A stretch of DNA of 64,000 nt, from assembly GCA_963677655.1 (NCBI GenBank), contig OY782088.1. One strand, given 5' to 3'. Origin of the DNA: Saccharicrinis sp963677655 (GTDB lineage Bacteria > Bacteroidota > Bacteroidia > Bacteroidales > Marinilabiliaceae). The position numbers and the translations under genes are program-made. The notes beneath the pieces were generated by a model. The model did not search any database and was not told where the DNA came from. It saw only the letters and a program-made list of their open reading frames with translations. How positions within the stretch are numbered: the first letter of the stretch is position 1; each line of letters opens with the position of its first letter. Of the stretch, positions 1 through 8,092 are shown piece by piece.

Positions 1-45
1 AGAGAATCCGTAATATTTTAAGTTACTATTTATTTAAATAACACA

Positions 46-91
46 AATAATAAATAAGGGCAGTTAAAAAAAACTACCCTTATTTATTATT
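46..91 (-). terminator. Hairpin terminator after the DUF4924-like gene
   Basis: A 15-bp inverted repeat (46-60 with 77-91, arm AATAATAAATAAGGG) continues through one mismatch into AGTT/AACT around an A-rich loop. It begins one base after the stop codon of the minus-strand gene at 92-658, so it most likely ends that transcript and may work in both directions. Confidence 0.6.
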
Positions 92-658
92 CTAATTTAA
101 AGATATATCTCCTAAATCTTTATTCTTTTCATTTTCTTGCTCTTCCTTGAATTTACCTCCTAAAAAAGCTAAGAAATTACTAAATGATTTTATTGCTTCC
201 TGAGTACCCTTAGAAATCTCTTTCCCCTGTAATTTAAGGAGAAATTGACTATAAATTCCAGTAAGACATAATTCTATTTCATTGTTCAATTTCTTACCTG
301 TCTTTTCATCAAATTCTTTAATAAAAGGTGATGTTGCATTATAAATATGCTTATAAGCAATTTCTTCAGGCTTATTTAATAATTCAAGATGAAGCCTATT
401 TAGGTCGTTTACTAAATTAATAATTACCTGTAAATGGCCTTTTTCTTTGATCTGTTCAAGTTTCATCATCTCAATTAAGTTATCATACCACTCAATTGTT
501 TCATTAAGCAAATCACCAGAAATATTATATTGTGGAATTACATACTTTTTTATCTCTTCAATATTAAACTTGTATGCCCTGATTAAATCTTCAATCTGCC
601 ACATATATAGTATATATTCTACAATATTACTATTACGCTTTTCCTTTGCTACAATCAT
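92..658 (-). CDS. DUF4924-like cytoplasmic protein of unknown function
   Basis: This 188-residue protein has no signal peptide or membrane segment and looks all-helical. The N-terminus (VAKEKRNSNIVEYILYMWQ, then EDLIRAY) resembles the Bacteroidota family DUF4924 as I remember it; that assignment is by recognition only. The C-terminal 20 residues are charged and probably disordered. It stands alone on the minus strand with a strong hairpin directly after its stop and a short gap to the S4-domain gene. No function can be given from the sequence. Confidence 0.6.
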   Translation of the reverse strand: MIVAKEKRNSNIVEYILYMWQIEDLIRAYKFNIEEIKKYVIPQYNISGDLLNETIEWYDNLIEMMKLEQIKEKGHLQVIINLVNDLNRLHLELLNKPEEIAYKHIYNATSPFIKEFDEKTGKKLNNEIELCLTGIYSQFLLKLQGKEISKGTQEAIKSFSNFLAFLGGKFKEEQENEKNKDLGDISLN

Positions 659-713
659 CTTATTTAGCTTTGAATATTATTATCACTTTGAAAAATGGAA
701 AAAATATGATTTG

Positions 714-1106
714 CTAGAAATCCCAATCATCAATCTCATCTAATTTGTCTAGATCCCTTCGATCCTTTTTTGTGGGTCTTCCTAAACCTTTTCTTCTTCC
801 CATGGCATTCGCCATTCTAGTCAGCTCTAACAATTCAATTTGATCATCAGATGTAACTTCTTTCATAAAATCAGGAACAAGCTTGGCACCCATTCTTTTT
901 CCACTAATTGCTAGTATCTTAAACGAACGAGTTATCGGAGGGAATTTTACATCAATGGTCATACCAACTTTTACAACTCTGGAATTTTTGACAGGTAATC
1001 CATCGATCATCACTCTACCTTTTTTAATAGCTTCTGCGGCAATACTACGAGTTTTAAAAACTCGTATGGCCCACAAATATTTATCAATTCGAACACCTTC
1101 TTCCAT
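714..1106 (-). CDS. S4-domain RNA-binding protein (HslR/Hsp15-like)
   Basis: The 130-residue protein opens with the S4 fold signature: RIDKYLWAIRVFKTRSIAAEAI, interrupted here at residues 7-28, followed by GRVMIDGLPVKNSRVV. This matches the Hsp15/HslR group, which binds stalled 50S subunits or rRNA. The basic tail (GRRKGLGRPTKKDRRDLDK) fits RNA contact. It lies 6 bp downstream of pth on the same strand, so the two are probably co-transcribed as a translation-related pair. A direct role in ribosome rescue is inferred from the family only. Confidence 0.85.
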   Translation of the reverse strand: MEEGVRIDKYLWAIRVFKTRSIAAEAIKKGRVMIDGLPVKNSRVVKVGMTIDVKFPPITRSFKILAISGKRMGAKLVPDFMKEVTSDDQIELLELTRMANAMGRRKGLGRPTKKDRRDLDKLDEIDDWDF

Positions 1107-1112
1107 AACAAT

Positions 1113-1676
1113 TTATTTTTTATTGTACTGGCTCATAGTTCTGGCTGCTCCTATTGTTACAAATCCCTTTATCATTTTAATACAATGATCTAATAATAAA
1201 GGTAACTCAGCATTCTCTCCATCTGACCATTTCCCTAATACATAATCAATTTGTCTTCCTTTAGAAAAATTATCACCTATCCCAAATCTAATTCTACTAT
1301 AATTATTATTTCCTAAAATTTCCTGAATATTTTTCAATCCATTATGACCGGCATCACTCCCCTTCTGTCTCATCCTGATAGCACCAAATGGCAATGCTAA
1401 ATCATCTACAATAACCAAAAGATTTTCTGGTACAATTTTTTCTTGTTGCATCCAGTATCTAATCGATTTTCCACTTAAATTCATGTAAGTGCTAGGCTTC
1501 AATAAAATTAAGTTTTTACCCTTAAATTTATAATTTGCGACTGCACCATATCTAAGGTTATCAAATTGAAGATTTTCTTGTTTTGCAAGTTCATCTAATA
1601 CATTAAAGCCAACATTATGCCTTGTATCAACATATTCACTCCCAATGTTACCTAAACCAACAATTAAATATTTCAT
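1113..1676 (-). CDS. pth: Peptidyl-tRNA hydrolase
   Basis: This 187-residue enzyme cleaves peptidyl-tRNA released from ribosomes and recycles tRNA. The start MKYLIVGLGNIG is the typical Pth N-terminus. The catalytic His is His20 in DTRHNVGF, with Asn10 before it. Further conserved blocks are KPSTYMNLSG, VDDLALPFG and GSDAGHNGLKN. Length is normal for the family. It is followed after 6 bp by the S4-domain gene and preceded by rplY with a terminator between, so pth probably has its own promoter in 1677-1908. Confidence 0.97.
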   Translation of the reverse strand: MKYLIVGLGNIGSEYVDTRHNVGFNVLDELAKQENLQFDNLRYGAVANYKFKGKNLILLKPSTYMNLSGKSIRYWMQQEKIVPENLLVIVDDLALPFGAIRMRQKGSDAGHNGLKNIQEILGNNNYSRIRFGIGDNFSKGRQIDYVLGKWSDGENAELPLLLDHCIKMIKGFVTIGAARTMSQYNKK

Positions 1677-1908
1677 GTATCTATTTTTCTTTTAATTGCC
1701 ACATGGAACTCACCTAAAAAACAATCATTCTCGTGTGTGAGAACTTTTGTTCATGGTTCGATTCATGTGTTTTATTTTGTTATAATAGCCGCATTAAACA
1801 AGTAAAAGATTTTATTTTTTAAAATATGAAATCTACTATTAAACTCGTTATATAATCATTAATTTCTATGATTTACACAAAGATGTAATGCAACCATTAT
1901 TAATACAA

Positions 1909-1938
1909 AAAGCCTCCATATAAAAATATGGAGGCTTT
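1909..1938 (-). terminator. Terminator of rplY
   Basis: A 13-bp perfect stem (AAAGCCTCCATAT at 1909-1921 with 1926-1938) has a 4-base loop. On the minus strand it is followed by a T-rich tail, and it lies 21 bp after the rplY stop. This is a classic intrinsic terminator. Confidence 0.85.
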
Positions 1939-1958
1939 CATATGTTGCAATAAGTTTA

Positions 1959-2534
1959 TTAATTCTTATCTGCCTGTTGAGCTGCACGTGCTGCTCTAGT
2001 AAGCTTAACAGCTGCAACCACTGAGTTTTTAGCATTTAATATCTCTAAATTATCGAAAGCTAATGCGCCAACTTGAACTGTTTGTCCTAATTTCAAGTGA
2101 CTAATTTCAATTTCTAGAGTATCTGGTAAATTTGCTGGTAACCCTTTAACACGTAATTTACGTTGTTCAAGAGATAATCTACCCCCTGCTTTAACACCCT
2201 CAGCAAAACCTTTAAGTTTAACTGGAACTTCAATAACAACAGGTTTCTCTTCAAAAATTTGTAAGAAATCGATATGTAAAATACTGTCACTCACAGGGTG
2301 AAACTGAATATCTTGCATAATTGCCTCAACTTGAGTTCCTTCAATATCAAGTTTTACAATATAAACGTTTGGTGTATAAACCAAAGATTTTAATTGTTTT
2401 TCTTCAATTGCAAAATGAACAACTTCATTTCCACCATAAAGTACACCTGGTACTTTACCTTCTTTACGAAGCTCTTTGGCAGGTTTTTTACCAATTACTT
2501 CTCTTTTTGAACCTTTTAATTCAATCTTTTGCAT
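1959..2534 (-). CDS. rplY: 50S ribosomal protein L25/Ctc family
   Basis: This 191-residue protein is the long Ctc-type L25. The N-terminal 5S rRNA-binding domain is seen in KRE(V)IGKKPAKELRKEGKVPGVLYGG and the following IEEKQL block, with HIDF near residue 88. A beta-rich C-terminal domain (VPVKLKGFAEGVKAGG, LPDTLEIEISHLKLGQ) follows, then an Ala-rich tail. It sits just downstream of prs on the same strand, a common arrangement in bacteria (prs-ctc-pth). A -7 promoter box lies between prs and this gene. Confidence 0.96.
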   Translation of the reverse strand: MQKIELKGSKREVIGKKPAKELRKEGKVPGVLYGGNEVVHFAIEEKQLKSLVYTPNVYIVKLDIEGTQVEAIMQDIQFHPVSDSILHIDFLQIFEEKPVVIEVPVKLKGFAEGVKAGGRLSLEQRKLRVKGLPANLPDTLEIEISHLKLGQTVQVGALAFDNLEILNAKNSVVAAVKLTRAARAAQQADKN

Positions 2535-2618
2535 TTTCTTAATTTTATGTGCTACTCAAAATAAACCATTAGTAATGAAAGATTTACTCCCCATCACACG
2601 ATCTGCCATTTGGCGGTG

Positions 2619-2626
2619 CAAAGATA
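2619..2626 (-). promoter_or_regulatory. Candidate -7 box for rplY
   Basis: On the minus strand the sequence reads TATCTTTG, an exact match to the Bacteroidota -7 consensus TAnnTTTG, about 85 bp upstream of the rplY start. I see no convincing -33 TTTG at the expected distance. Confidence 0.4.
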
Positions 2627-2632
2627 ATCAAA

Positions 2633-3571
2633 TTATATTAAAAATTGATTACTAATTGATTTATAATAATAAACTTTTTCTATAGTATCAGCTAAAAGTT
2701 CTGCAATAGATAATACCTTTATTTTCTTAGAGTCTTGTTTTAATGGAATAGAATCTGTTACAAATAATTCTTCTAGTGAAGAGTTTTCTATGTTATCGTA
2801 TGCAGATCCAGAAAGAACAGGGTGAGTAGCAATAGCTCTAACACTAGTTGCTCCTTCTGCTTTCATCATATCAGCAGCTTTTGTTAAAGTACCTGCTGTA
2901 TCGATCATATCATCTATGATAATTACATTTTTATCCTTAACATCACCGATAATTCTCATTTCACTAACAACATTAGCTTTTGCTCTTGATTTATGACAAA
3001 TAACCATAGGAGTACCAAGAAATTTAGCATACGTATTAGCTCTTTTACTACCTCCAACATCTGGTGATGCTATCACTAGATTATCCAGATTCATACTTTT
3101 AATATGCGGTAAAAATATTGAAGACGCATACAAATGATCTACAGGTAAATTAAAAAATCCTTGAATTTGATCAGCATGAAGATCCATTGTTATTAATCTA
3201 TCAATTCCCGCAGCAGTAAGCATATCCGCAGCCAATTTTGCACCTATAGATACACGTGGTTGATCTTTTCTATCCTGACGAGCAAGGCCAAAATATGGCA
3301 AAACGGCTACAATCTTATAAGCAGAAGCTCTTTTCGCTGCATCAATCATCATTAATAACTCCAACAAATTATCTGCTGGTGGAAATGTCGACTGAATCAA
3401 GAATACATGAGATCCCCTAATTGTTTCCTGAAAAGCAACTGCAAACTCGCCGTCGCTAAAATTCAATTTTTTAATATTTCCTAATTCCCTTCCGGAATAA
3501 TGACTTATTTTTTCGGATAAATAGCGGGTTGAAGTTCCTGTGAAAATTTTAATGGGTGCTTTTGGTGGCAT
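2633..3571 (-). CDS. prs: Ribose-phosphate pyrophosphokinase (PRPP synthetase)
   Basis: The 312-residue enzyme makes PRPP from ribose 5-phosphate and ATP for nucleotide, histidine and tryptophan synthesis. Visible motifs are RQDRKDQPR (residues 98-106, ATP site), the flexible-loop region, DLHADQIQGFF from residue 130 (metal-binding His132) and the PRPP-binding loop DDMIDTAGT at residues 220-228. Length is normal. The start at MPPKAPIKIF is supported by an upstream -7 box. rplY follows about 100 bp downstream. Confidence 0.97.
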   Translation of the reverse strand: MPPKAPIKIFTGTSTRYLSEKISHYSGRELGNIKKLNFSDGEFAVAFQETIRGSHVFLIQSTFPPADNLLELLMMIDAAKRASAYKIVAVLPYFGLARQDRKDQPRVSIGAKLAADMLTAAGIDRLITMDLHADQIQGFFNLPVDHLYASSIFLPHIKSMNLDNLVIASPDVGGSKRANTYAKFLGTPMVICHKSRAKANVVSEMRIIGDVKDKNVIIIDDMIDTAGTLTKAADMMKAEGATSVRAIATHPVLSGSAYDNIENSSLEELFVTDSIPLKQDSKKIKVLSIAELLADTIEKVYYYKSISNQFLI

Positions 3572-3612
3572 CGCTAATTGTTGTTTTTCTGTTAATTATT
3601 TTTAAGACGCTG

Positions 3613-3620
3613 CAAAGATA
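3613..3620 (-). promoter_or_regulatory. Candidate -7 box for prs
   Basis: The minus strand reads TATCTTTG, an exact TAnnTTTG match, 41 bp upstream of the prs start codon. This is the same octamer as the one before rplY. The -33 element is not clear. Confidence 0.4.
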
Positions 3621-3707
3621 TAAAAAACATCATTTCTACACCGTTACTAGGCTCTATTTAAAATGTTTCCTCATTATTATAGAAACATCATTAAAATATT
3701 TCCGAGT

Positions 3708-4304
3708 TTACCAATTCTCACTTACTTTATCTATAAAAGACAAAATCTCATTTTGTCCCTCTTTTTTCACTGCAGATGAGACAAAAAACTCTGGTAAATC
3801 TTCCCAATCTTCTAATAAAGCGTTTTTATAATCAGAAATGTTTTTTTCTACTTCTTCAGATTTTAGCTTGTCGGCTTTTGTAAAAACAATTACAAAAGGA
3901 ATTCCCCAATTACCCATTTGATACATAAATTCAAGATCAACCTTTTGAGGTTTATGCCTGATATCAATTAAAATAAACAAGCACATTAAATTTGCCCTAT
4001 GCCTTAAATATCCATCAATAATTAGTTTAAACTCCTTACGTTGGGTTTTTGACACCTTTGCATAACCATATCCAGGTAAATCAACTAAGTACCATTCATT
4101 ATTAATAATAAAATGATTAATCAGTTGTGTTTTCCCTGGCGTTGAAGACGTTTTAGCTAATGAATTACGGTTACACAACATATTAATTAACGATGATTTA
4201 CCAACATTTGAACGACCAATAAAGGCATACTCAGGCTTATCGGGATTTGGACATTGAGCAGGCTTTGCACTTGAGGTAAGAAATTCTGCTTGTTTAATTT
4301 CCAT
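3708..4304 (-). CDS. engB: Ribosome-biogenesis GTPase EngB (YihA/YsxC)
   Basis: This roughly 198-residue GTPase helps assemble the large ribosomal subunit. The P-loop GRSNVGKS is at residues 30-37, G3 is DLPGYGYAKV, G4 is TKADK and G5 is SSAVK. The reading frame stays open for 19 codons further upstream (to 4361), but family members begin near MEIKQAEFLTSSAK, so I chose 4304. It is divergent from manA, whose start lies 120 bp away. Confidence 0.95.
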   Translation of the reverse strand: MEIKQAEFLTSSAKPAQCPNPDKPEYAFIGRSNVGKSSLINMLCNRNSLAKTSSTPGKTQLINHFIINNEWYLVDLPGYGYAKVSKTQRKEFKLIIDGYLRHRANLMCLFILIDIRHKPQKVDLEFMYQMGNWGIPFVIVFTKADKLKSEEVEKNISDYKNALLEDWEDLPEFFVSSAVKKEGQNEILSFIDKVSENW

Positions 4305-4423
4305 CGGTTTTTGCTGCAAAGTTACACTTTGTTGTAATAATATCACAATATTGACATTCAATCATAAGGTTAAACTTTTTGATTTTGTAACTTTAGCGGT
4401 TCAAATAATAAAATCTGGAACAC

Positions 4424-5410
4424 ATGAATACAGCTTTATACCCACTAAAATTCAAACCAATTTTAAAAAGTAAAATTTGGGGAGGAAATAGACTAAAAAC
4501 TGTTTTAAATAAAAAAAGCGAGGAAGATAACATTGGTGAATCCTGGGAATTATCTGGCGTACAAGGAGATATTTCTATTGTTTCCAATGGATTTCTTGAA
4601 GATAATTCTCTTGAGGAAATCATTGAAATATATATGGGTGATATTGTTGGAGATACAGTATTTAATAAGTTCGATAAAGAATTTCCGTTGTTACTTAAGT
4701 TTATTGATGCAAACCAAGATCTTTCTATACAAGTTCATCCAAATGATGAATTAGCAAAAGAAAGACACAATGCTTATGGTAAAACAGAGATGTGGTATGT
4801 AATAGACGCAAAGCCTAATAGTCATTTAATTTCAGGTTTTATTAAGCCTACAAATAAAGAAGAATACCAGAGCGCATTAAAAAATAACCAAATTGAATCT
4901 CTTTTAAAATCTCATACAGTAGAAAATGGTGACGCCTTTTTTATACCTGCAGGAGATGTTCATGCTATTGGTTCTGGAATCCTTTTAGCTGAAATTCAAC
5001 AAACTTCTGATGTTACGTATCGAATTTATGATTATAACAGAAAAGATGATACAGGAAAAACCAGAGAACTCCATACAGAGTTAGCTTTAGATGCAATAGA
5101 TTATACCAGAACAAATGAACAGATTAATTACGATAGTAATAAAACAGACGAAACTGTTAATATTGCTGCATGTAATTATTTTGTTACCAACATTTTAAAC
5201 TTAACAGATATTTTCGAAAGAGATGTTTATCTTCTAAATTCATTTGTTGTATATATGTGCTTAGAGGGAAATGCAAAAATAACTTGTGAAAATGGAACTG
5301 AAGAAACTATTACCAAGGGAGAAACAGTTTTAATACCTGCAATTATCCAATCAGTTCATATAATACCTGAGAAAAACTGTCAATTATTAGAAGTCTACGT
5401 TAAATCATAA
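4424..5410 (+). CDS. manA: Class I mannose-6-phosphate isomerase
   Basis: This 328-residue cupin enzyme interconverts mannose 6-phosphate and fructose 6-phosphate. The zinc-binding and active-site blocks are visible: SIQVHPND followed by the ELAKERHNAYGKTEMWYV segment, FIPAGDVHAIGSG, and ILLAEIQQTSDVTYRIYDYNR. The C-terminal cupin half is short (LIPAIIQSVHIIP). The size matches the short bacterial form rather than the roughly 390-residue enterobacterial one. It is a single gene that ends in a bidirectional terminator shared with murI. Confidence 0.95.
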   Translation: MNTALYPLKFKPILKSKIWGGNRLKTVLNKKSEEDNIGESWELSGVQGDISIVSNGFLEDNSLEEIIEIYMGDIVGDTVFNKFDKEFPLLLKFIDANQDLSIQVHPNDELAKERHNAYGKTEMWYVIDAKPNSHLISGFIKPTNKEEYQSALKNNQIESLLKSHTVENGDAFFIPAGDVHAIGSGILLAEIQQTSDVTYRIYDYNRKDDTGKTRELHTELALDAIDYTRTNEQINYDSNKTDETVNIAACNYFVTNILNLTDIFERDVYLLNSFVVYMCLEGNAKITCENGTEETITKGETVLIPAIIQSVHIIPEKNCQLLEVYVKS

Positions 5411-5418
5411 AAACAATT

Positions 5419-5454
5419 GATCAATTCATCATTTTTAATATTGATGAATTGATC
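5419..5454. terminator. Bidirectional terminator between manA and murI
   Basis: A 13-bp perfect inverted repeat (GATCAATTCATCA at 5419-5431 with 5442-5454) lies between the convergent stops of manA (5410) and murI (5461). Confidence 0.75.
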
Positions 5455-5460
5455 TATTCT

Positions 5461-6288
5461 TTATAAATGTATATTATTTACTTCAATTTCTTCATTTAAG
5501 AAATATCCAGCTGTCTGTTTAAACTTTATAACATTTTCGGTAGTATAAAAACATGTTTTTCCACCCTTACTACATTTCGCATCCATTTCCGGATGTCGCT
5601 GTAAATAATCAATCAAACTTTCAGCGACAATATCACCCTGTGAAATAACACTAACATCGTATGGTAAATATTTCTTTATTTTATTTAATAATAAAGGATA
5701 ATGCGTGCAGCCTAAAATAACTGTATCAATGCTGTTATTTTGCCTCATTAACTGGTCTACATTCTTTTTTATAAAATAATCTGCTCCTTCATTATCTCCT
5801 TCACCATTTTCTACTAATGGTACCCACATAGGACAAGCCTCTTGAAAAACTTCTAATTCTTCACTTTGCTTAATAATCTCTAAAGGGTACGAAAGGGACT
5901 GAACAGTACCGACTGTTCCTAAAACTCCTACCTTCTTTGTTTTTGTATAATCTGCCACAGCTTCAACACTTGGTCTAATAACACCTAAAACCCTTTTATC
6001 AGGAGCTATAAATGGCAAATCTTTCTGTTGGATGTTCCTGAGAGCTTTTGCTGAAGCTGTATTACAGGCTAAAATAATTAAATGACAACCCATGGAAAAT
6101 AACTTCTTAACAGCCTGAAGTGTATATTCATAAACTATATCAAAAGATCTTGTTCCATATGGAGTACGAGCATTATCACCCAAATACAAAAAATCGTATT
6201 CAGGCATTTTTTTTCTTAACTTATCCAGTACAGTAAGTCCTCCATACCCAGAATCAAAAACAGCTATTGGTCCTATATTATCACTCAT
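5461..6288 (-). CDS. murI: Glutamate racemase
   Basis: This cytoplasmic enzyme (about 275 residues) makes D-glutamate for peptidoglycan. Motifs are VFDSGYGGLTV with Asp12, the first catalytic cysteine in LACNTASAKAL, and the second in ILGCTHYPLL. The frame is open upstream to 6330, but that stretch contains an intrinsic terminator hairpin (6304-6327), and family members start near MSDNIGPIAVFD, so the start is 6288. The gene follows the bamA/ompH cluster, as in many Bacteroidota. Confidence 0.95.
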   Translation of the reverse strand: MSDNIGPIAVFDSGYGGLTVLDKLRKKMPEYDFLYLGDNARTPYGTRSFDIVYEYTLQAVKKLFSMGCHLIILACNTASAKALRNIQQKDLPFIAPDKRVLGVIRPSVEAVADYTKTKKVGVLGTVGTVQSLSYPLEIIKQSEELEVFQEACPMWVPLVENGEGDNEGADYFIKKNVDQLMRQNNSIDTVILGCTHYPLLLNKIKKYLPYDVSVISQGDIVAESLIDYLQRHPEMDAKCSKGGKTCFYTTENVIKFKQTAGYFLNEEIEVNNIHL

Positions 6289-6303
6289 AATACAAAATAA
6301 AAA

Positions 6304-6327
6304 AGGATGACTAAGACTAGTCATCCT
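6304..6327 (-). terminator. Terminator between the ompH cluster and murI
   Basis: A 10-bp perfect stem (AGGATGACTA with TAGTCATCCT) with loop AGAC is followed on the minus strand by a T-run. It lies between the last ompH stop (6356) and the murI start (6288). Its position argues against an upstream murI start. Confidence 0.85.
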
Positions 6328-6355
6328 CAAATATAATAAGTTTGTTATTGATCTA

Positions 6356-6868
6356 TTAAAGTGAAGCTAATTTTGCTTTAACTAATTCTTCAACATCAAC
6401 ACTTTTTTCTGAATGGTATACAACCACTCTTGAGCTAACATCAAAAATGTAAATAAAATCATTTTCTGCACCTACAGCATCAATTGCGCTTTGAACCTTT
6501 TCAATAATAGGCTGTAAAAGAGCTTGCTCCTTTTTTTGAAGATCTTGTTGAGCCATTACCTGGAAATTTTGTAATCTACTATTGATTTCCTGAATCTCTT
6601 TTTCTTTAGTAGCTCTGATTAATTCAGGCAAAGAATCTCTTTTTTCCATATAATCAGTATACTTTGCCTCAAGTTCTTCATTCATAACTTTTAAGTTAGA
6701 CTCTAACTTTTCAGCTTCCTGTTGTAGAGTTTTATCTGCTTCAAGTTTTGCAGGTAACTCTGCTACCAACTTTTGAATATTAACATGTCCAAATTTTAAT
6801 TCCTGTGCAAATGTGCTAGAACTAATTAAAATGGTAACAACAACTAATAATAACTTTATAGATTTCAT
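6356..6868 (-). CDS. OmpH/Skp-like periplasmic chaperone (third paralogue)
   Basis: This 170-residue protein has an N-terminal signal peptide ending near TFAQ, then the Skp pattern KFGHVNIQKLVAELPA, a long charged coiled coil (residues about 40-125) and a compact C-terminal end (FIYIFDVSSRVVVYHSEKSVDVEELVKAKL). Skp proteins hold unfolded outer-membrane proteins on the way to BamA. It is the last of three consecutive ompH genes downstream of bamA, 30 bp after its neighbour. Paralogue-specific roles cannot be told from sequence. Confidence 0.9.
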   Translation of the reverse strand: MKSIKLLLVVVTILISSSTFAQELKFGHVNIQKLVAELPAKLEADKTLQQEAEKLESNLKVMNEELEAKYTDYMEKRDSLPELIRATKEKEIQEINSRLQNFQVMAQQDLQKKEQALLQPIIEKVQSAIDAVGAENDFIYIFDVSSRVVVYHSEKSVDVEELVKAKLASL

Positions 6869-6898
6869 TATAATTCAATTTTTTAATTATTCTTGTTT

Positions 6899-7420
6899 TT
6901 ATTGAATCCCTAACTTCGCTTTAACTAAAGGGGCTACATCAATACTTTTTTCTCCTTTATATACAGTTAATCCCCCTACTTCTTCAAATATATATAAAAA
7001 ACCATTTTCAGCACCTACTTGTTGAATTGCATTTGTTACTTTTTCGTAAACAGGAGTTTTAAGTTCCTGCTCTTTTGCTTGCAAAGATTGTTGTGATTGC
7101 TGATAAAACGTTTGTACTTTCTGATTCATTTGATTAATTTGAGTTTCTAAAGAACTACGTTCTTCAGGAGATAAAGCATTTGTTTGCATTTTCTGAACGT
7201 ACTCTTGTTGCAAACCTTTTAACGTTTCCTGCATATCAGTAAGCTGAGTCTCTAATTGCTTATATTCAGTATTAAGCTGCTCATCAATGGTTTTTAATTC
7301 TGGCATAACACTTAATATAGCTTGTGTATTAACATGTCCAAATTTAAAACCGGATTGGGCAGAAACAAGAGATGTTGTCATTAACACCAATCCAATAAAA
7401 AGATTTTTAATTAATTTCAT
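6899..7420 (-). CDS. OmpH/Skp-like periplasmic chaperone (second paralogue)
   Basis: This 173-residue protein has a signal peptide ending in VSAQ, the start motif FKFGHVNTQAILSVMPE, a Gln-rich coiled coil, and the C-terminal pattern FLYIFEEVGGLTVYKGEKSIDVAPLVKAKLG. It is clearly a sibling of the 6356-6868 protein (shared YIFxxxG/S, VxY, KSIDV blocks). It lies between the other two ompH genes on the same strand, so co-transcription from bamA is likely. Confidence 0.9.
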   Translation of the reverse strand: MKLIKNLFIGLVLMTTSLVSAQSGFKFGHVNTQAILSVMPELKTIDEQLNTEYKQLETQLTDMQETLKGLQQEYVQKMQTNALSPEERSSLETQINQMNQKVQTFYQQSQQSLQAKEQELKTPVYEKVTNAIQQVGAENGFLYIFEEVGGLTVYKGEKSIDVAPLVKAKLGIQ

Positions 7421-7515
7421 AGTTTTCTTTTCAAATTTCTACAGGATCTCATAGATCAATCCTTCTACTTAAAAACATAAATGTTATCGCAATTAAGTTT
7501 ATTTCAATGCCAGAA

Positions 7516-8037
7516 CTATTTATTATATCCAAGCTTTTCTAAAACGAAATCACTCATATCATATTTAGAATCTGAAAAAAGAACAACTCCTCCTGATGCT
7601 TTATCAAAAATTGCTGCATATCCTTCTTCATCAACCAACTCTCTTATAGCATTATAAATATCATCCTGAATAGGCTTGATTAATGCCTCTCTTTTTTTAC
7701 TTAATTCCCCTTCCGGGCCAAAATATCTGGTTTGTAACTGACGTGCTTCCTTTTCTTTCTGTACAATTTCTTCCTCACGCTTAATTTTCATCTCATTTGA
7801 AAGAAAAACACTTTCAGTCTGATAATTTTGATACATTGTTTCTACTTCAGCATAAACCGCTTCAATTTCTTTTTGCCATTTTTGTGAGACTTGATTTAAT
7901 TGTTCATTTGCAGCCTCATAAGCTGGAATATTTTTTAAAATATATTCTGTATCGACAAATGCATACTTCTGGGCATTCAGAATTAATCCGAATCCAAATA
8001 CTAGAGATAATAACAATAACTTTTTCATCTTCATCAC
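7516..8037 (-). CDS. OmpH/Skp-like periplasmic chaperone (first paralogue, next to bamA)
   Basis: This 173-residue protein has a signal peptide ending in LNAQ, then YAFVDTEYILKNIPAY, the classic OmpH family start. A charged coiled coil follows, then the C-terminal block IFDKASGGVVLFSDSKYDMSDFVLEKLGY. It is the most canonical of the three paralogues and lies directly downstream of bamA (55 bp), consistent with delivery of outer-membrane proteins to the BAM complex. Confidence 0.92.
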   Translation of the reverse strand: MMKMKKLLLLSLVFGFGLILNAQKYAFVDTEYILKNIPAYEAANEQLNQVSQKWQKEIEAVYAEVETMYQNYQTESVFLSNEMKIKREEEIVQKEKEARQLQTRYFGPEGELSKKREALIKPIQDDIYNAIRELVDEEGYAAIFDKASGGVVLFSDSKYDMSDFVLEKLGYNK

Positions 8038-8092
8038 TTTTAACTATACATAAATCTTTGTCGAACTAACAAGTAGCAAAAATTAAACCATT

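Noticed and set aside
1730..1745. Short palindrome TTCTC..GAGAA upstream of pth
   Set aside because: Only 5-bp arms; not distinguishable from chance.
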